Shown: in pieces, positions 26,942 to 36,265 of the stretch
Numbering within the stretch: the stretch's first letter is position 1
Layout: each line of letters opens with the position of its first letter
Assembly: GCA_023449275.1 (NCBI GenBank)
Contig: JAEXJM010000038.1
Location: 1-59,680, forward strand
DNA from: Pseudomonadota bacterium
GTDB taxonomy: Bacteria; Pseudomonadota; Gammaproteobacteria; Burkholderiales; Burkholderiaceae_D
Length of the DNA: 59,680 nt
Direction: 5' to 3'
Made by a program: the position numbers and the translations under genes
The notes under the pieces: model-generated
What the model was told of the DNA's origin: nothing
Seen by the model: the letters and a program-made list of their open reading frames with translations, nothing else
The model's database searches: none

Positions 26942-27771
26942 GGCCGGTTTCCTTTCGCAAACAGTTCTGCGGTCAGTTCCGCGCTGGCCTGTCGCTTCGT
27001 ATCGAAGGCGTTCAGGCGGGAGATGAATTCCTCGTAGCGTTCATTGCGCAGGCTCTCCGGCTTGCCTTTTTCCATGCAATCGATGGCGGCTTTCCTGACG
27101 GCGTCCAGTGAATCGTCCACCAGTTTGTCCACGAAGCCGTTGCGCATCCTCGCCTCGCCTCCCGTCAGGCTCCAGATGAACGGGCGGTTGCGGGAGTCGT
27201 ATTCGTCGATGCCCGCTTCCTGTTCGATGACCTGAGGGCCGTTCAGCCCAAGACGGGCTTCACGGGTGACGATCAGATAGCTGCACAGGGCTGCGGCGAT
27301 CGACATGCCTCCGAAACAGCCGACCGTACCCGCCACAATGCCGATGACGGGGACATAACGACGCAGATCGGCAATGGCGGCGTGAATGTCGGCGATGGCG
27401 GCCAGACCGAGATTGGCTTCCTGAAGGCGTACGCCACCGGTTTCAAGGCAGAGGACTGCCTGTGTCGGGATGCCCTTGCGGTTGTCTTCGGCTGCCAGCT
27501 CCAGCGCGGCGGCCATTTTGGCTCCGGAAACCTCACCCATGCTGCCTCCCTGAAAGGTGCCTTCGATGGCGACGACAACGGCCGGTTTCCCATTGATGGT
27601 CCCTTTGGCGACGACCATGCCGTCGTCGGCTGCCGGGACGATGCCCTGTGGTTCAAGCCAGGGCGACATGATGTATTCGAAAGGGCCAAGCAGTTCGCGG
27701 AAACTGCCTGCATCCAGCAATCCCTTTGCCCGGTCACGGGCGGACAGTTCGATAAAGCGGGAATCAGTCAT
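26938..27771 (-). CDS. mdcD: Malonate decarboxylase beta subunit
   Basis: 277 residues, a crotonase-like carboxyltransferase chain. VVAIEGTFQGGSMGEVSGAK and GGVRLQEANLGLAAIADIHAAIADLRRYVPVIGIVAGTVGCFGGMSIAAALC are the conserved stretches, and LGLNGPQVIEQEAGI closes the active-site region. It forms with MdcE the decarboxylase part of the complex. Its start overlaps the mdcC stop by eight bases (27764-27771). Confidence 0.95.
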   Translation of the reverse strand: MTDSRFIELSARDRAKGLLDAGSFRELLGPFEYIMSPWLEPQGIVPAADDGMVVAKGTINGKPAVVVAIEGTFQGGSMGEVSGAKMAAALELAAEDNRKGIPTQAVLCLETGGVRLQEANLGLAAIADIHAAIADLRRYVPVIGIVAGTVGCFGGMSIAAALCSYLIVTREARLGLNGPQVIEQEAGIDEYDSRNRPFIWSLTGGEARMRNGFVDKLVDDSLDAVRKAAIDCMEKGKPESLRNERYEEFISRLNAFDTKRQASAELTAELFAKGNRP

Positions 27772-28063
27772 GGCAGGCCTCCTCGAAAACCTGTTCGATT
27801 CTCAGGCGGGCGACACCGGGAGTGGCGCCGAAATCATGGATGACGAGCTTTCCGGAAGGCAAGGCTCCTGTACCGGAAATCCGGTCGAAGAGCCGCTGCC
27901 AGCGGGGTGTGCTGCCATCGACCGAGGTCTTGATGGAAACGGTCAGCCTGTTTCCATTGTCCGGTTCGAACAGCGCTTCCATGTCGCCCGATCCGACCAC
28001 ACCGGAAAGGGCCCGGTTTCCGGCAGCCTTGCTGCCGGGATATTGCAATTCTATGTGTTCCAT
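27764..28063 (-). CDS. mdcC: Malonate decarboxylase acyl carrier protein (delta subunit)
   Basis: 99 residues. Residues 21-28 read GVVGSGDM; serine 25 sits at the place where the 2'-(5''-triphosphoribosyl)-3'-dephospho-CoA group is attached in known MdcC. It carries the acyl group between MdcA, MdcD/E and MdcH. The start is the ATG at 28063, supported by AAAGGAGG right upstream; the much longer open frame extending upstream to 28717 is an overlapping reading of mdcB and not the gene. Confidence 0.95.
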   Translation of the reverse strand: MEHIELQYPGSKAAGNRALSGVVGSGDMEALFEPDNGNRLTVSIKTSVDGSTPRWQRLFDRISGTGALPSGKLVIHDFGATPGVARLRIEQVFEEACHD

Positions 28064-28074
28064 TTTTTCCTCCT

Positions 28075-28944
28075 TTACCGGACGGCGGTATTTGCCATGC
28101 CGTCCAGAAACAATGCCGCGGCCAAAAGGTCTGCCGCTCCGCCGGGCGAAACGTTCGATGCGAGCATGTCCGCTTCCAGCCTGTCGTATGCCTTTCGCCC
28201 CTCTACCGTTCTCATGCCGCCATGAAGCAGGACGGCATGCGCGCCCTTTTGCATGGTTTCCATCGCTTTGATGCCCCCCCGTGACAGGACACAGGTATCC
28301 GTCAGGGATGTCATGATGGCCAAAAGCGCATCGAGCCGGGCTTCTTCCTCGCTGGCACCCTGCCGCCTGCTTTTTTCGAGCTGTGGCAACGCCAGCCGCA
28401 TGACGTGCGGGAAACCCTGCCGGGCCTCTTCCCTTGCTCCGGGAACCTTGTAACGACGGCTGGCGTACTGGCCTTTCGAAAAGAGTGGCGGACAGGCGGT
28501 ATCGGCAAGCCGTGCCAGAACCGCAGCCGATTCGGCGGTTTCTTCTGCGTTGGCCAGGCCTCCATTCATGGCGAAAGCCGTTGTCAGAAGACCCAGTGAC
28601 CAGATGGCTCCACGGTGGGTATTGACGCCACCGGTCACGGCCATCATGGTTTTCTCGCCTTCGCGTCCGATGGCACCGATCCGGCGTCTCAGGGCGGTGT
28701 CGGCCTTTCTTCCCCATCCAGCCAGAGCCATCGCCTCAAAGGTCGGCTTCAGGCATTCGGCCGAAGCTTCGAGCATCGCCAGATCCATATCCTTGTGCGC
28801 GCCCGATCCGCGCCGGTCAACGAGGCCGGGCTTGGGAGTGAGTCTCGCCTCCTCCAGCAGAGCCTCTGTCGCGCGGTTGGCCAGACGGGCGGCCAGCGCT
28901 TCAGCCTGCCTGCCGGTATGTGGTGTCTGGATCAGGATATTCAT
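28075..28944 (-). CDS. mdcB: Triphosphoribosyl-dephospho-CoA synthase
   Basis: 289 residues, CitG/MdcB family: ARLTPKPGLVDRRGSGAHKDMDLAML is the well-known motif near the N-terminus, followed by TGGVNTHRGAIWSLGLL and a C-terminal region SNVSPGGAADLLAAALFLD. It condenses ATP with dephospho-CoA to make the prosthetic group precursor of MdcC. Its ATG shares one base with the mdcA stop (TGATG), indicating coupling; a longer in-frame start exists at 28992 but would overlap mdcA. Confidence 0.95.
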   Translation of the reverse strand: MNILIQTPHTGRQAEALAARLANRATEALLEEARLTPKPGLVDRRGSGAHKDMDLAMLEASAECLKPTFEAMALAGWGRKADTALRRRIGAIGREGEKTMMAVTGGVNTHRGAIWSLGLLTTAFAMNGGLANAEETAESAAVLARLADTACPPLFSKGQYASRRYKVPGAREEARQGFPHVMRLALPQLEKSRRQGASEEEARLDALLAIMTSLTDTCVLSRGGIKAMETMQKGAHAVLLHGGMRTVEGRKAYDRLEADMLASNVSPGGAADLLAAALFLDGMANTAVR

Positions 28945-30599
28945 CACCAGCTCACAAAACGTGCAGGCGGGTTGTACAGGCCACCCGACCATTCGACCAG
29001 CTCGGCGATGCTGCCTGCCGCCAGCAGGGAACGTTTGGCGTCCGTGCGTGCGATGCCGAGGTCTTCCGGGAAAGCGACCTTGTTTTCTTCCCGCAACCGT
29101 CGGACGGTTTTCGGGTCTGCCGTCATGCCGACGTCCGAAATGCCGGCCACCGCTGCGACCATCGCCTTGCGTTCTTCCAGCGATCTGGCGCGGTACAGGT
29201 AGGCAATGCCCTCTTCCGTCAGGACGTGGGTCACGTCATCGCCGTAAATCATGACCGGTGCCAGTGGCATGCCCGATTCCTTTGCGACCTCAACGGCATC
29301 GAGGCTTTCGACAAAGGTGGGGGCCGCTCCGGACTGCCAGGTTTCCACCATCTGGACAACGAGTTTTTTACCGCGTTCCAGTGGATCGTTTCCTTCCATC
29401 ATGTCCAGCCATGCCGGTGTGGCATGGCGTCTGCCGTGCGGGGCGGAACCCATGTTCGGCGCACCGCCGAAGCCGGAGACGCGGCCTTTGGTGACGGTCG
29501 AGGAATTCGCGGCCGGATCGACCTGAAGTGTCGAGCCGATGAACATATCGACGGCATATTGTCCCGCCATCTGGCAAAACGCACGGTTCGAGCGCATGGA
29601 ACCGTCGGGGCCGGTAAAAAATACGTCAGGACGGGCGGCGATATAGTCTTCCATGCCGAGTTCGCCACCGAAACAGTGAACCGTTTCGACCCAGCCGGAC
29701 TCAATCGCCGGAATCAGTGTCGGGTGCGGGTTCAATGTCCAGTTCCGGCAGATCTTGCCTTTCAGTCCGAGCCGCTCACCGTAGGTCGGCAGGAGCAGTT
29801 CGATGGCGGCGGTATTGAATCCGATACCGTGGTTCAGGGACTGTACCTGATGCCGGGCGTAAATGCCCTTGATCGCCATCATCGCCATCAGGATATGGAC
29901 GGGCTTGATCAGGCGGGGGTCGCGGGTGAAAAGCGGTTCGATGAAGAACGGCCTGTCCGCGACCACAACGAAATCGACCCATGAGCCGGGAATATCGACA
30001 CGCGGGAGGTCGCTGGCATCGTCCACCAGTTCATTGACCTGCGCAATGACAATGCCGTTCTTGAACGCGGCCGCCTCGACTATCGCCGGGGTGTCTTCCG
30101 TACTCGGGCCGGTATAGAGATTGCCGTTTCTGTCAGCCTTGTATCCGGCCACCAGCGCGACGTTCGGGATCAAATCGACATAGAGGCGTGAATACAATTC
30201 AATATAGGTATGGATCGCGCCGACTTCGAGCAATCCGTCTTCCAGCAGTTGCGACATGCGCAGGCTTTGCGCCCCGGAATAGGAAAAGTCGATCTTGCGG
30301 GCGATGCCCTTTTCAAAGAGGTCGAGATGTTCCGGCAGGCTGACGCTCGGCATGATCATATGCAGGTCATGCAGCTTGTCCGGATTTGTCCTTGCCAGCA
30401 TTCGGGCCAGAAAATCGGCCTGTTTCTGGTTATTGCCTTCCAGAACGACCTTCTCCCCGGGAGCGATCAGCTTTTCCAGCATGGCGGGCATATCGTCGGC
30501 GGGAAGGACTTTTCCCCTGATGCCGAGCCTCGCTATCCGCTCCTCTTTTTCCCGCCGCCGGGTATCCCACCTTTTCGGCGAACTTGTTTGCTGCAACAT
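28944..30599 (-). CDS. mdcA: Malonate decarboxylase alpha subunit (acetyl-S-ACP:malonate ACP transferase)
   Basis: 551 residues, the CoA-transferase-like chain that exchanges the acetyl group on MdcC for malonate. The N-terminal GKVLPADDMPAMLEKLIAPGEKVVLEGNNQKQADFLAR and later YSGAQSLRMSQLLEDGLLEVGAIHTYIELYSRLYVD match known MdcA, and PANSSTVTKGRVSGFGGAPNMGSAPHGRRHATPAW is an invariant region. First gene of the operon; the cofactor-building genes follow. The presumed promoter region is 30600-30868. Confidence 0.97.
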   Translation of the reverse strand: MLQQTSSPKRWDTRRREKEERIARLGIRGKVLPADDMPAMLEKLIAPGEKVVLEGNNQKQADFLARMLARTNPDKLHDLHMIMPSVSLPEHLDLFEKGIARKIDFSYSGAQSLRMSQLLEDGLLEVGAIHTYIELYSRLYVDLIPNVALVAGYKADRNGNLYTGPSTEDTPAIVEAAAFKNGIVIAQVNELVDDASDLPRVDIPGSWVDFVVVADRPFFIEPLFTRDPRLIKPVHILMAMMAIKGIYARHQVQSLNHGIGFNTAAIELLLPTYGERLGLKGKICRNWTLNPHPTLIPAIESGWVETVHCFGGELGMEDYIAARPDVFFTGPDGSMRSNRAFCQMAGQYAVDMFIGSTLQVDPAANSSTVTKGRVSGFGGAPNMGSAPHGRRHATPAWLDMMEGNDPLERGKKLVVQMVETWQSGAAPTFVESLDAVEVAKESGMPLAPVMIYGDDVTHVLTEEGIAYLYRARSLEERKAMVAAVAGISDVGMTADPKTVRRLREENKVAFPEDLGIARTDAKRSLLAAGSIAELVEWSGGLYNPPARFVSW

Positions 30600-30761
30600 G
30601 AATGTTCTCCTTTCCGATAACGGTTCGATGTTGACAGCATAGGAATTAATGGCCGGGCGATCAATTAAGCTGACAGTATGATCATTAGCTTCAGAGTAAT
30701 GGTTTGGATGGGGTGCATTTATGTTTTCCGGATAATGAATACTTTTTCATTTTTCACAAAA

Positions 30762-30818
30762 AACATTAAAAATAATGTTCATCAACCTGAAAAACAATAA
30801 AATTATATATTTTATTGT
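30762..30818. promoter_or_regulatory. Two AT-rich palindromes upstream of mdcA
   Basis: AACATTA/TAATGTT (30762-30768 and 30773-30779, spacer AAAA) and ACAATAAAAT/ATTTTATTGT (30794-30803 and 30809-30818, spacer 5) are perfect inverted repeats in the 269-base gap between ogt and mdcA. They lie 160-220 bases upstream of mdcA, so they may be a regulator-binding cluster (an inference), or simply AT-rich DNA. Confidence 0.4.
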
Positions 30819-30868
30819 AGAGTGAAATCGATATTTGTCACAAAAAGGGAATGCATTGGCGTGTCACT

Positions 30869-31354
30869 TCAAAACAGTGAGAAGTTATGACCATGTGAAT
30901 AATGGCTTTCCAGTTCGAGCAATTGCCGCTTGATCGGCAAGCCGCCTGCATAACCCGTCAGCGAACCGTTTGTCCCGATAACCCGATGGCATGGCACGAC
31001 GATGGCAATCGGGTTGTTATGGTTCCCCATTCCGACAGCACGGCATGCTTTGGGATTTCCGATCTGCCGGGCGATATCGCCGTAACTGCGGGTTTCTCCA
31101 TAAGGTATCGTGCGCAGCGCTTCCCAGACTTTGAGCTGGAAAGGGGTTCCCTCCGGTTTTAACGGCAGATCGAACTTTTTCAGTTTGCCATCGAAATAAT
31201 CGGATAACTGCCCGAACGCTTCCCTGATGACAGCTGTTTCCTTTTTGAGGGCGTTTTTCACGTCAGTATGGAATGTAATCCGGACAATATGGCTCCCCTC
31301 TTCCATGACAGTCAGGGGACCAACGGGAAACGGGACAGTATGGTAATGACGCAT
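30869..31354 (-). CDS. ogt: Methylated-DNA-protein-cysteine methyltransferase
   Basis: 161 residues. The alkyl-acceptor cysteine is C122 in PCHRV (121-125), preceded by GMGNHNNPIAIVV; the C-terminal DNA-binding part has TIPYGETRSYGDIARQIGNPKACRAVG. It removes O6-alkyl groups from guanine in DNA by irreversible transfer to the cysteine. ATG at 31354 fits with GAGG seven bases upstream. It lies before mdcA on the same strand with an AT-rich gap of 269 bases, so co-transcription with the mdc operon is unlikely. Confidence 0.95.
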   Translation of the reverse strand: MRHYHTVPFPVGPLTVMEEGSHIVRITFHTDVKNALKKETAVIREAFGQLSDYFDGKLKKFDLPLKPEGTPFQLKVWEALRTIPYGETRSYGDIARQIGNPKACRAVGMGNHNNPIAIVVPCHRVIGTNGSLTGYAGGLPIKRQLLELESHYSHGHNFSLF

Positions 31355-32132
31355 CAGAAACCTCACCAGTCGGAAAACCGCTTTTGCGGGATATGGACAT
31401 CGCTTGCGATTTTTAATCATAACCCGATTTGCCGGACGGTGAACGCATTCATAATCTGTTGATTAAATGGAAATTCCTCTCTTTTCATCATCCATAAGTT
31501 AAAAACACGCGTTCTTCGTTCCAAACTATCCTTTTGTCACCAGCCCCCGGGCATCGACGCTCATGAAAGATGGCTTATGGACAGATGTTGTTTATTTTTC
31601 ACAGGCTTGTCATGAATTTCCTGATAAATTAGTATTTACATATACAACATTTATAAATAATTTTGTTTTTTCTGTTTGAAAATATTTATAGACTGTTTTT
31701 CAATTATGTTTCATCAGGGAAATCTACAGAAAAAATGAACTTGTTTTTCACTCTGAACGGCTTTGCCGTTCTTTCATCTCTTCTTTCCGGTACGGTACGG
31801 GTTGCCATTTCCGCTCAATCTCCCAAGTCCCGAAGTTGAGTTGATTTCACCCGCTTTTTTTTACGGTCATTCCGTTACCTTTTTCATTTCGGAAATCCGA
31901 AGAAATTCCGCCTGCCCCGGTTTGCCGGTGTTTCAACATGTGCCTGTTGTGGGAATCACATCTGGCGAAATGATGAAAATCAGCACGATACGAAAAATTT
32001 CCGTTTTGTTTCAGTGGTTTGCTTTTTGACAAGAAGCCATTTCCGCTTGCTCTTAATTTCATGAATATACGCAACCTTCAGACAGGTTGTCTGATTTACG
32101 CGCCATCAAAACATGCCAGACAGGACCATAAA
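31355..32132. other. Long AT-rich non-coding region upstream of the autotransporter
   Basis: About 780 bases, very AT-rich from 31600 to 31730, with no supported gene. A promoter for the autotransporter must lie here, and long T/A tracts are seen near 31650-31720. I could not identify a defined operator. Confidence 0.5.
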
Positions 32133-34511
32133 ATGAATAACGATCATTCAGTAAAAAAACCGGGGCGATCCCGGAAAACGGAAACCATTCGCGGCAGGCT
32201 CTCTCCTGTGGCAATGGCATGCACCCTGTTTTACGCCCTTTGTGCAAATCCGGTACTTGCGGATACCATCAATTACACCGGCAATATGGCCAGTCTTCAG
32301 GCGATACCAACTGGATACGGTATCGTGAGCGGCCAGACTCAGGTCCTTTTCCCTGGAACGGGTACCCCTGTGAACGACAACAATACGGTAACCGTCAATG
32401 TCGGGACAGGTGGCGCGATGCCAAATTACGTTTATGGAGGTGTATCGTCAGCGCTGAATTCATCTTCCGGTGGCAATACGGTCGATATTGTCAAGGGAAC
32501 AGTCCTGAATGACGTTACAGGTGGATATGCCTATTCTGAAAATACCAGTACACCTCCGACTATCATTTATGCTGAAACTGTTGGCAACAAAGTGACTCTC
32601 GGTAACGGGACTCTGACAGGGGGCTTTGTTTACGGTGGAAATGCCAGTGCCAGCGGTTCAAACCTCGATACCGGTGCAGTTAATGTCAATGCCGATTCAA
32701 ACGATGTGGCTTTGTCAGGCGCATCCGTACAAAAAGCGGTTTATGGCGGCAGTAGCACTACCGTGGTGAATACCAGCGGACTGGTTAATGCCGGGACTGA
32801 ATTCAACAGTGTTGCCATCGAAGGGAACAGCAATGTATTCGGAAACGTTTACGCCGGGTATGTCAATGCCAGAAACAATGGCAGTGGCAACATTACTGCC
32901 AATTCCAGTGACAATACCGTCAAGGTATCTGGCAGTACCTTGACCGGTGATGTTTATGGTGGCTCAGCCAGGGCAGACTCCATTAATGGTTCCGTTACCG
33001 TCACTTCCAGCAATAATGTCGTGACGATCGCAGACAGCAAGGTATCCGGCGATGTTTACGGGGGTTATGTGGAAGGTCTCGTCCAACCCACTACCGGTTT
33101 CACTGTCAATGCGGAATCAATCAACAATATGGTCAATATTTCAGGCAATTCAGATTTTTCCGTGAATACGACGATTTATGGTGGATTGGTCGATACGGGT
33201 ACAGATGGCACTATTCCACCGGGATCGAATGCCTTCACGGGGAATACTCTGAATATCTCGACTTCTGGCATCAAGATCAAACAGGTCGCCAATTTCGAGA
33301 ATTACAATTTCATGTTGCCCTCTTCCACCACGAACGGTACGGTCATGATCGAAACGTCTGACGGTGCCGATGTGACCGGTTCCAAAGTTGCCGTGACCTC
33401 GATCGCTCCGGGAGTTGCCCTGGCATCGGGTGACAAGGTATACCTGCTCAAAACGGCAGGACTTACCGGAAGCGCAACATTGACGAATGCGTCAAACGTG
33501 TCCCAAGGGTATTCGCTGAATTACGATTTGACACTGGCACAGGATGCAAACGACATTTTTGCCACTGTAACAGGTGCAAGCGTCAACCCGAAAACCAGCT
33601 CGTTTCTTGAAGGACGTCTTGCAGGGCTGGCGCTGGTGACACAGGGAGCCGATATGGTCGCCGATCAGGGGATGTCGTCCGCTATCGCGGCAGCCGAACA
33701 GCAGGAAGGCCGGCTGACCGTATTCGGTACGGTTTCCGGTGGCACCAGCCGTTATGACACCGGTTCGCATATCGATCTGGACGGCTTTGGCCTGATGGCA
33801 GGCGTATCGGGAAAACAGGACAACCTGACCGGTGCGGTTTTCGTCGAAGGGGGCTGGGGCAGTTATGACAGCCATAACAACTTCTCCAACGGTTCTGTCC
33901 ATGGCGATGGCGATACCCATTACTATGGTATTGGCCTGCTCGGTCGCGCCACACTGAAAAACGGTCTGTATCTGGATGGTTCGTTCCGGATCGGCAAAAC
34001 GAGCACGGACTATACCGGCAAGGACTATCTTGACAGCGCCGGCAATCAGGCCCATTTCAAGAGCAAGGTCACTTACGTCAGTGCCCATGCGGGTGTCGGT
34101 TACATGATGCCGTTGAATTCCGTCACCGATCTGGATGTCTCCGCCAAATATCTGTGGAGCCGTCAGGGAAGCGATTCCGTGACAGTGGGGAGTGATCCCG
34201 TGAATTTCGATGCTGAAAACTCCCAGCGCTTAAGAGGTATGGCCAAAGTTCTCCAGAAAGTATCGCCACAATTGGCCGTTACCGGTGCTCTCGGATATGA
34301 GTACGAGTTCGACGGCAAGGCAAAGGGAACGGTTCACCATATGTATGGTATCGATTCTCCAAGCCTTGAAGGAGGAAGCGGTATCGGTGAAATCGGGCTG
34401 GAATACACGCCGCAAGGCAACCAGCGCCTGAGCCTTGAAGCGAAACTGGCCGGCTATGTCGGGCAGCGTGAAGGGGTCAGCGGTCTTGTCCGCCTCAATT
34501 ATGCGTTTTAA
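32133..34511 (+). CDS. Autotransporter (type Va secretion) with YGG-repeat passenger
   Basis: 792 residues. An extended N-terminal leader (basic region to about 25, hydrophobic core about 28-42) is followed by a passenger of beta-helix character. It carries repeats ending in VYGG or IYGG (GFVYGGNASAS, KAVYGGSSTTV, DVYGGSARADS, DVYGGYVEGLV, TTIYGGLVDTG), rich in Asn, Ser, Val and Gly. From about 500 to the end is a typical autotransporter barrel ending in a phenylalanine (RLNYAF). The passenger is exposed outside the cell and may act in adhesion or surface structure. The start at 32133 has CAGGA 10 bases upstream; upstream in-frame starts lack an RBS. Terminator after the stop. Confidence 0.92.
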   Translation: MNNDHSVKKPGRSRKTETIRGRLSPVAMACTLFYALCANPVLADTINYTGNMASLQAIPTGYGIVSGQTQVLFPGTGTPVNDNNTVTVNVGTGGAMPNYVYGGVSSALNSSSGGNTVDIVKGTVLNDVTGGYAYSENTSTPPTIIYAETVGNKVTLGNGTLTGGFVYGGNASASGSNLDTGAVNVNADSNDVALSGASVQKAVYGGSSTTVVNTSGLVNAGTEFNSVAIEGNSNVFGNVYAGYVNARNNGSGNITANSSDNTVKVSGSTLTGDVYGGSARADSINGSVTVTSSNNVVTIADSKVSGDVYGGYVEGLVQPTTGFTVNAESINNMVNISGNSDFSVNTTIYGGLVDTGTDGTIPPGSNAFTGNTLNISTSGIKIKQVANFENYNFMLPSSTTNGTVMIETSDGADVTGSKVAVTSIAPGVALASGDKVYLLKTAGLTGSATLTNASNVSQGYSLNYDLTLAQDANDIFATVTGASVNPKTSSFLEGRLAGLALVTQGADMVADQGMSSAIAAAEQQEGRLTVFGTVSGGTSRYDTGSHIDLDGFGLMAGVSGKQDNLTGAVFVEGGWGSYDSHNNFSNGSVHGDGDTHYYGIGLLGRATLKNGLYLDGSFRIGKTSTDYTGKDYLDSAGNQAHFKSKVTYVSAHAGVGYMMPLNSVTDLDVSAKYLWSRQGSDSVTVGSDPVNFDAENSQRLRGMAKVLQKVSPQLAVTGALGYEYEFDGKAKGTVHHMYGIDSPSLEGGSGIGEIGLEYTPQGNQRLSLEAKLAGYVGQREGVSGLVRLNYAF

Positions 34512-34537
34512 CTGAAAAAATCCGGCAATTCAGGCAT

Positions 34538-34567
34538 AAAGGGCGGGCGAATGTCCGCCCTTTGTTT
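34538..34567 (+). terminator. Terminator of the autotransporter gene
   Basis: AAAGGGCGG (34538-34546) pairs with CCGCCCTTT (34555-34563), with T-rich sequence after. The stem is strong; the U-tract is moderate. Confidence 0.8.
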
Positions 34568-34603
34568 TATGATGGGGCGACAATCCACGATAAAGGAAAA
34601 AAC

Positions 34604-35125
34604 ATGCTCATCCGACAGGAAACGGCGGCCGATACCGATACGGTTTATGACGTCGTCAAAAAGGCCTTCGAAAATGCCGTGCACACGAACCACGATGAGC
34701 AGAATCTGGTCAGGCGGCTGAGAAAAAGTGACACGTTCATTCCGGAGCTGTCGCTGGTCGCGGAAGAAAACGGCAAAATCGTCGGGCATATCCTGTTCAC
34801 GAAACTGAAAGTGGGCGAAACCGTTCAACTGTCGCTGGCTCCCCTGTCTGTCCTGCCGGAATACCGGAACAGGGGTATTGGCGGACAACTGATCCATGCA
34901 GGCCATTCAAGGGCGAAAGCGATGGGATATGACTATGTGATCCTCATCGGGCATGCGGATTACTATCCGCGTTTCGGTTATTTTCCTGCCGCCAGAATCG
35001 GGGTGACGGTTCCTTTTGACGTGCCGGAGGAAAACCTGATGGCGTTCAGCCTTCAGGGAAAAAACATGCCATTAAACGGGGTGCCTGAGTATGCAAAGGC
35101 GTTTTTTGAAGAAGGCGATATCTGA
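34604..35125 (+). CDS. GNAT-family N-acetyltransferase
   Basis: 173 residues. The acetyl-CoA motif RNRGIGGQLIHAG is clear (about residues 92-104), followed by YDYVILIGHADYYPRFGYFPA, which fits the YhbS-type subgroup. The substrate is unknown. The ATG at 34604 has AAAGGA upstream. The gene has its own unit, after the autotransporter terminator; nothing downstream is coded within 480 bases on plus. Confidence 0.9.
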   Translation: MLIRQETAADTDTVYDVVKKAFENAVHTNHDEQNLVRRLRKSDTFIPELSLVAEENGKIVGHILFTKLKVGETVQLSLAPLSVLPEYRNRGIGGQLIHAGHSRAKAMGYDYVILIGHADYYPRFGYFPAARIGVTVPFDVPEENLMAFSLQGKNMPLNGVPEYAKAFFEEGDI

Positions 35126-35611
35126 TCTTCCTGCCCCCTCATGGCCCGGTCAGGCTTTCGTAAACCACATATCCCCTCTTTCGGCCTGATGTCGTCACCT
35201 TCACCCTGCCACCCGTTTGCCGACATGGCGGCAATGCATGGATCTGAGGGCACCCCATATGGTTCCGAAAAAGAGGCCGTGTTTATTTCTGCCCTGACGT
35301 TCGCCGTCCATGCAGCGTCAACAGGCATATTTCCCGCAGGCAAAGGCAAAAGTAATGTGGTGTCCCGGGAATTTCCGGAATATGGCTGGTATGCCGGAAT
35401 CGGACTGATCGCCTTCAATGTAAATTTCCGGCGTTTCCAGTGCCCTGTTTTCTTGCACTTCGAGTGGATGCCGGTCAGGAAGCTCTTTTGTTTTCTGACG
35501 CACGCCAAAAGCTTTTCGGACAGGAAAAGCCCGAAAAAGGACGCAATGCGTCTGTCTCTTCCTTTTTGGCGGTACTTTGTTGATCAGTCATGGAAATTGT
35601 TTCCGGATGTT
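35126..35611. other. Intergenic stretch, no gene seen
   Basis: No supported gene. Frames on both strands (for example a 151-codon frame on minus that overlaps the GNAT end) look like non-coding sequence: no RBS, no motifs, unusual residue mix. Confidence 0.4.
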
Positions 35612-36265
35612 TTAAAGGTGTGCCGTGATCATGTCCATCAGGTGTACGGCATCGACGCCGCCGAGCCGCAATCCGTGAAGACAACCGGTACAGTAGCAGA
35701 CGACTTTTTCGGTCGTGAATTGCTTTCCGTGTTCCTGCATCCGTTTTTCCTGTTCTTCCGGCGGCAGCGGGATGAATTTGTCTCCTGCGTTTTTGACGAA
35801 ACGGACGGGAGCGAACCGGAAATAGCGTGGGGATTGGTTTTTCATGAGAGAAGAACCGCAAAAGTCGGTTTTTTCGAAATTCTTCGCGATTTCGACTGTT
35901 TCGACATTCATGCGGGCAAGGATGTGGCGGACGGCATCCTGCATGAGCCGGTTGTCGAAACATCGCCAGCAGTCCTGTACGGTAATCTTCTCGCCGCCGT
36001 AATCGGGCCATGGAAAGCTTTCGTCGTTTTCCAGCACTTCCCAGACAGAGAGGAAACGGTTGTCTGGGGTGTATTCCTGCATGAAGGCACTACAGGTCGG
36101 ACAGATGAAAACGGCCGTGTCGTCTTTTTCGAGCGTATCCAGCCTGACGCTGCAGCACCCGCCCTGCCGGATACCATGCTGGCGGATCAGGTACTGCCGG
36201 ATCTTGCGGCTGTTCACCCGTGAGTGGATCGTGTACTTGCAGCCCGGAAAATAGACGGTGGACAT
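35612..36265 (-). CDS. CCG-type cysteine-rich (heterodisulfide reductase B-like) protein
   Basis: 217 residues with eleven cysteines. The first half reads FPGCKYT (C9), GGCC (C37/C38) and CPTC (C55/C58), which is the classic CCG spacing; the second half has C99, C102, C136 and CYCTGC (C190/C192/C195). Such domains hold iron-sulfur clusters in heterodisulfide reductase B and lactate-utilisation proteins. No partner flavoprotein or ferredoxin-type subunit lies beside it, so its electron partner is unknown. Its start shares one base with the stop of the EamA gene upstream (TAATG at 36265), implying coupled expression. Confidence 0.78.
   Translation of the reverse strand: MSTVYFPGCKYTIHSRVNSRKIRQYLIRQHGIRQGGCCSVRLDTLEKDDTAVFICPTCSAFMQEYTPDNRFLSVWEVLENDESFPWPDYGGEKITVQDCWRCFDNRLMQDAVRHILARMNVETVEIAKNFEKTDFCGSSLMKNQSPRYFRFAPVRFVKNAGDKFIPLPPEEQEKRMQEHGKQFTTEKVVCYCTGCLHGLRLGGVDAVHLMDMITAHL

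Noticed and set aside
26072..27037. 321-codon plus frame over mdcE
   Set aside because: Antisense of mdcE; composition typical for the complement of a coding strand.
27764..28717. 317-codon open frame on minus
   Set aside because: Only its last 99 codons are mdcC, with their own AAAGGAGG RBS; the earlier part is an out-of-frame reading of mdcB.
28920..29984. 354-codon plus frame over mdcA
   Set aside because: Antisense reading of mdcA, which is fully explained on minus.
35141..36223. 360-codon plus frame over the CCG gene
   Set aside because: Antisense; the minus frame has the CCG motifs and couples to the EamA gene.
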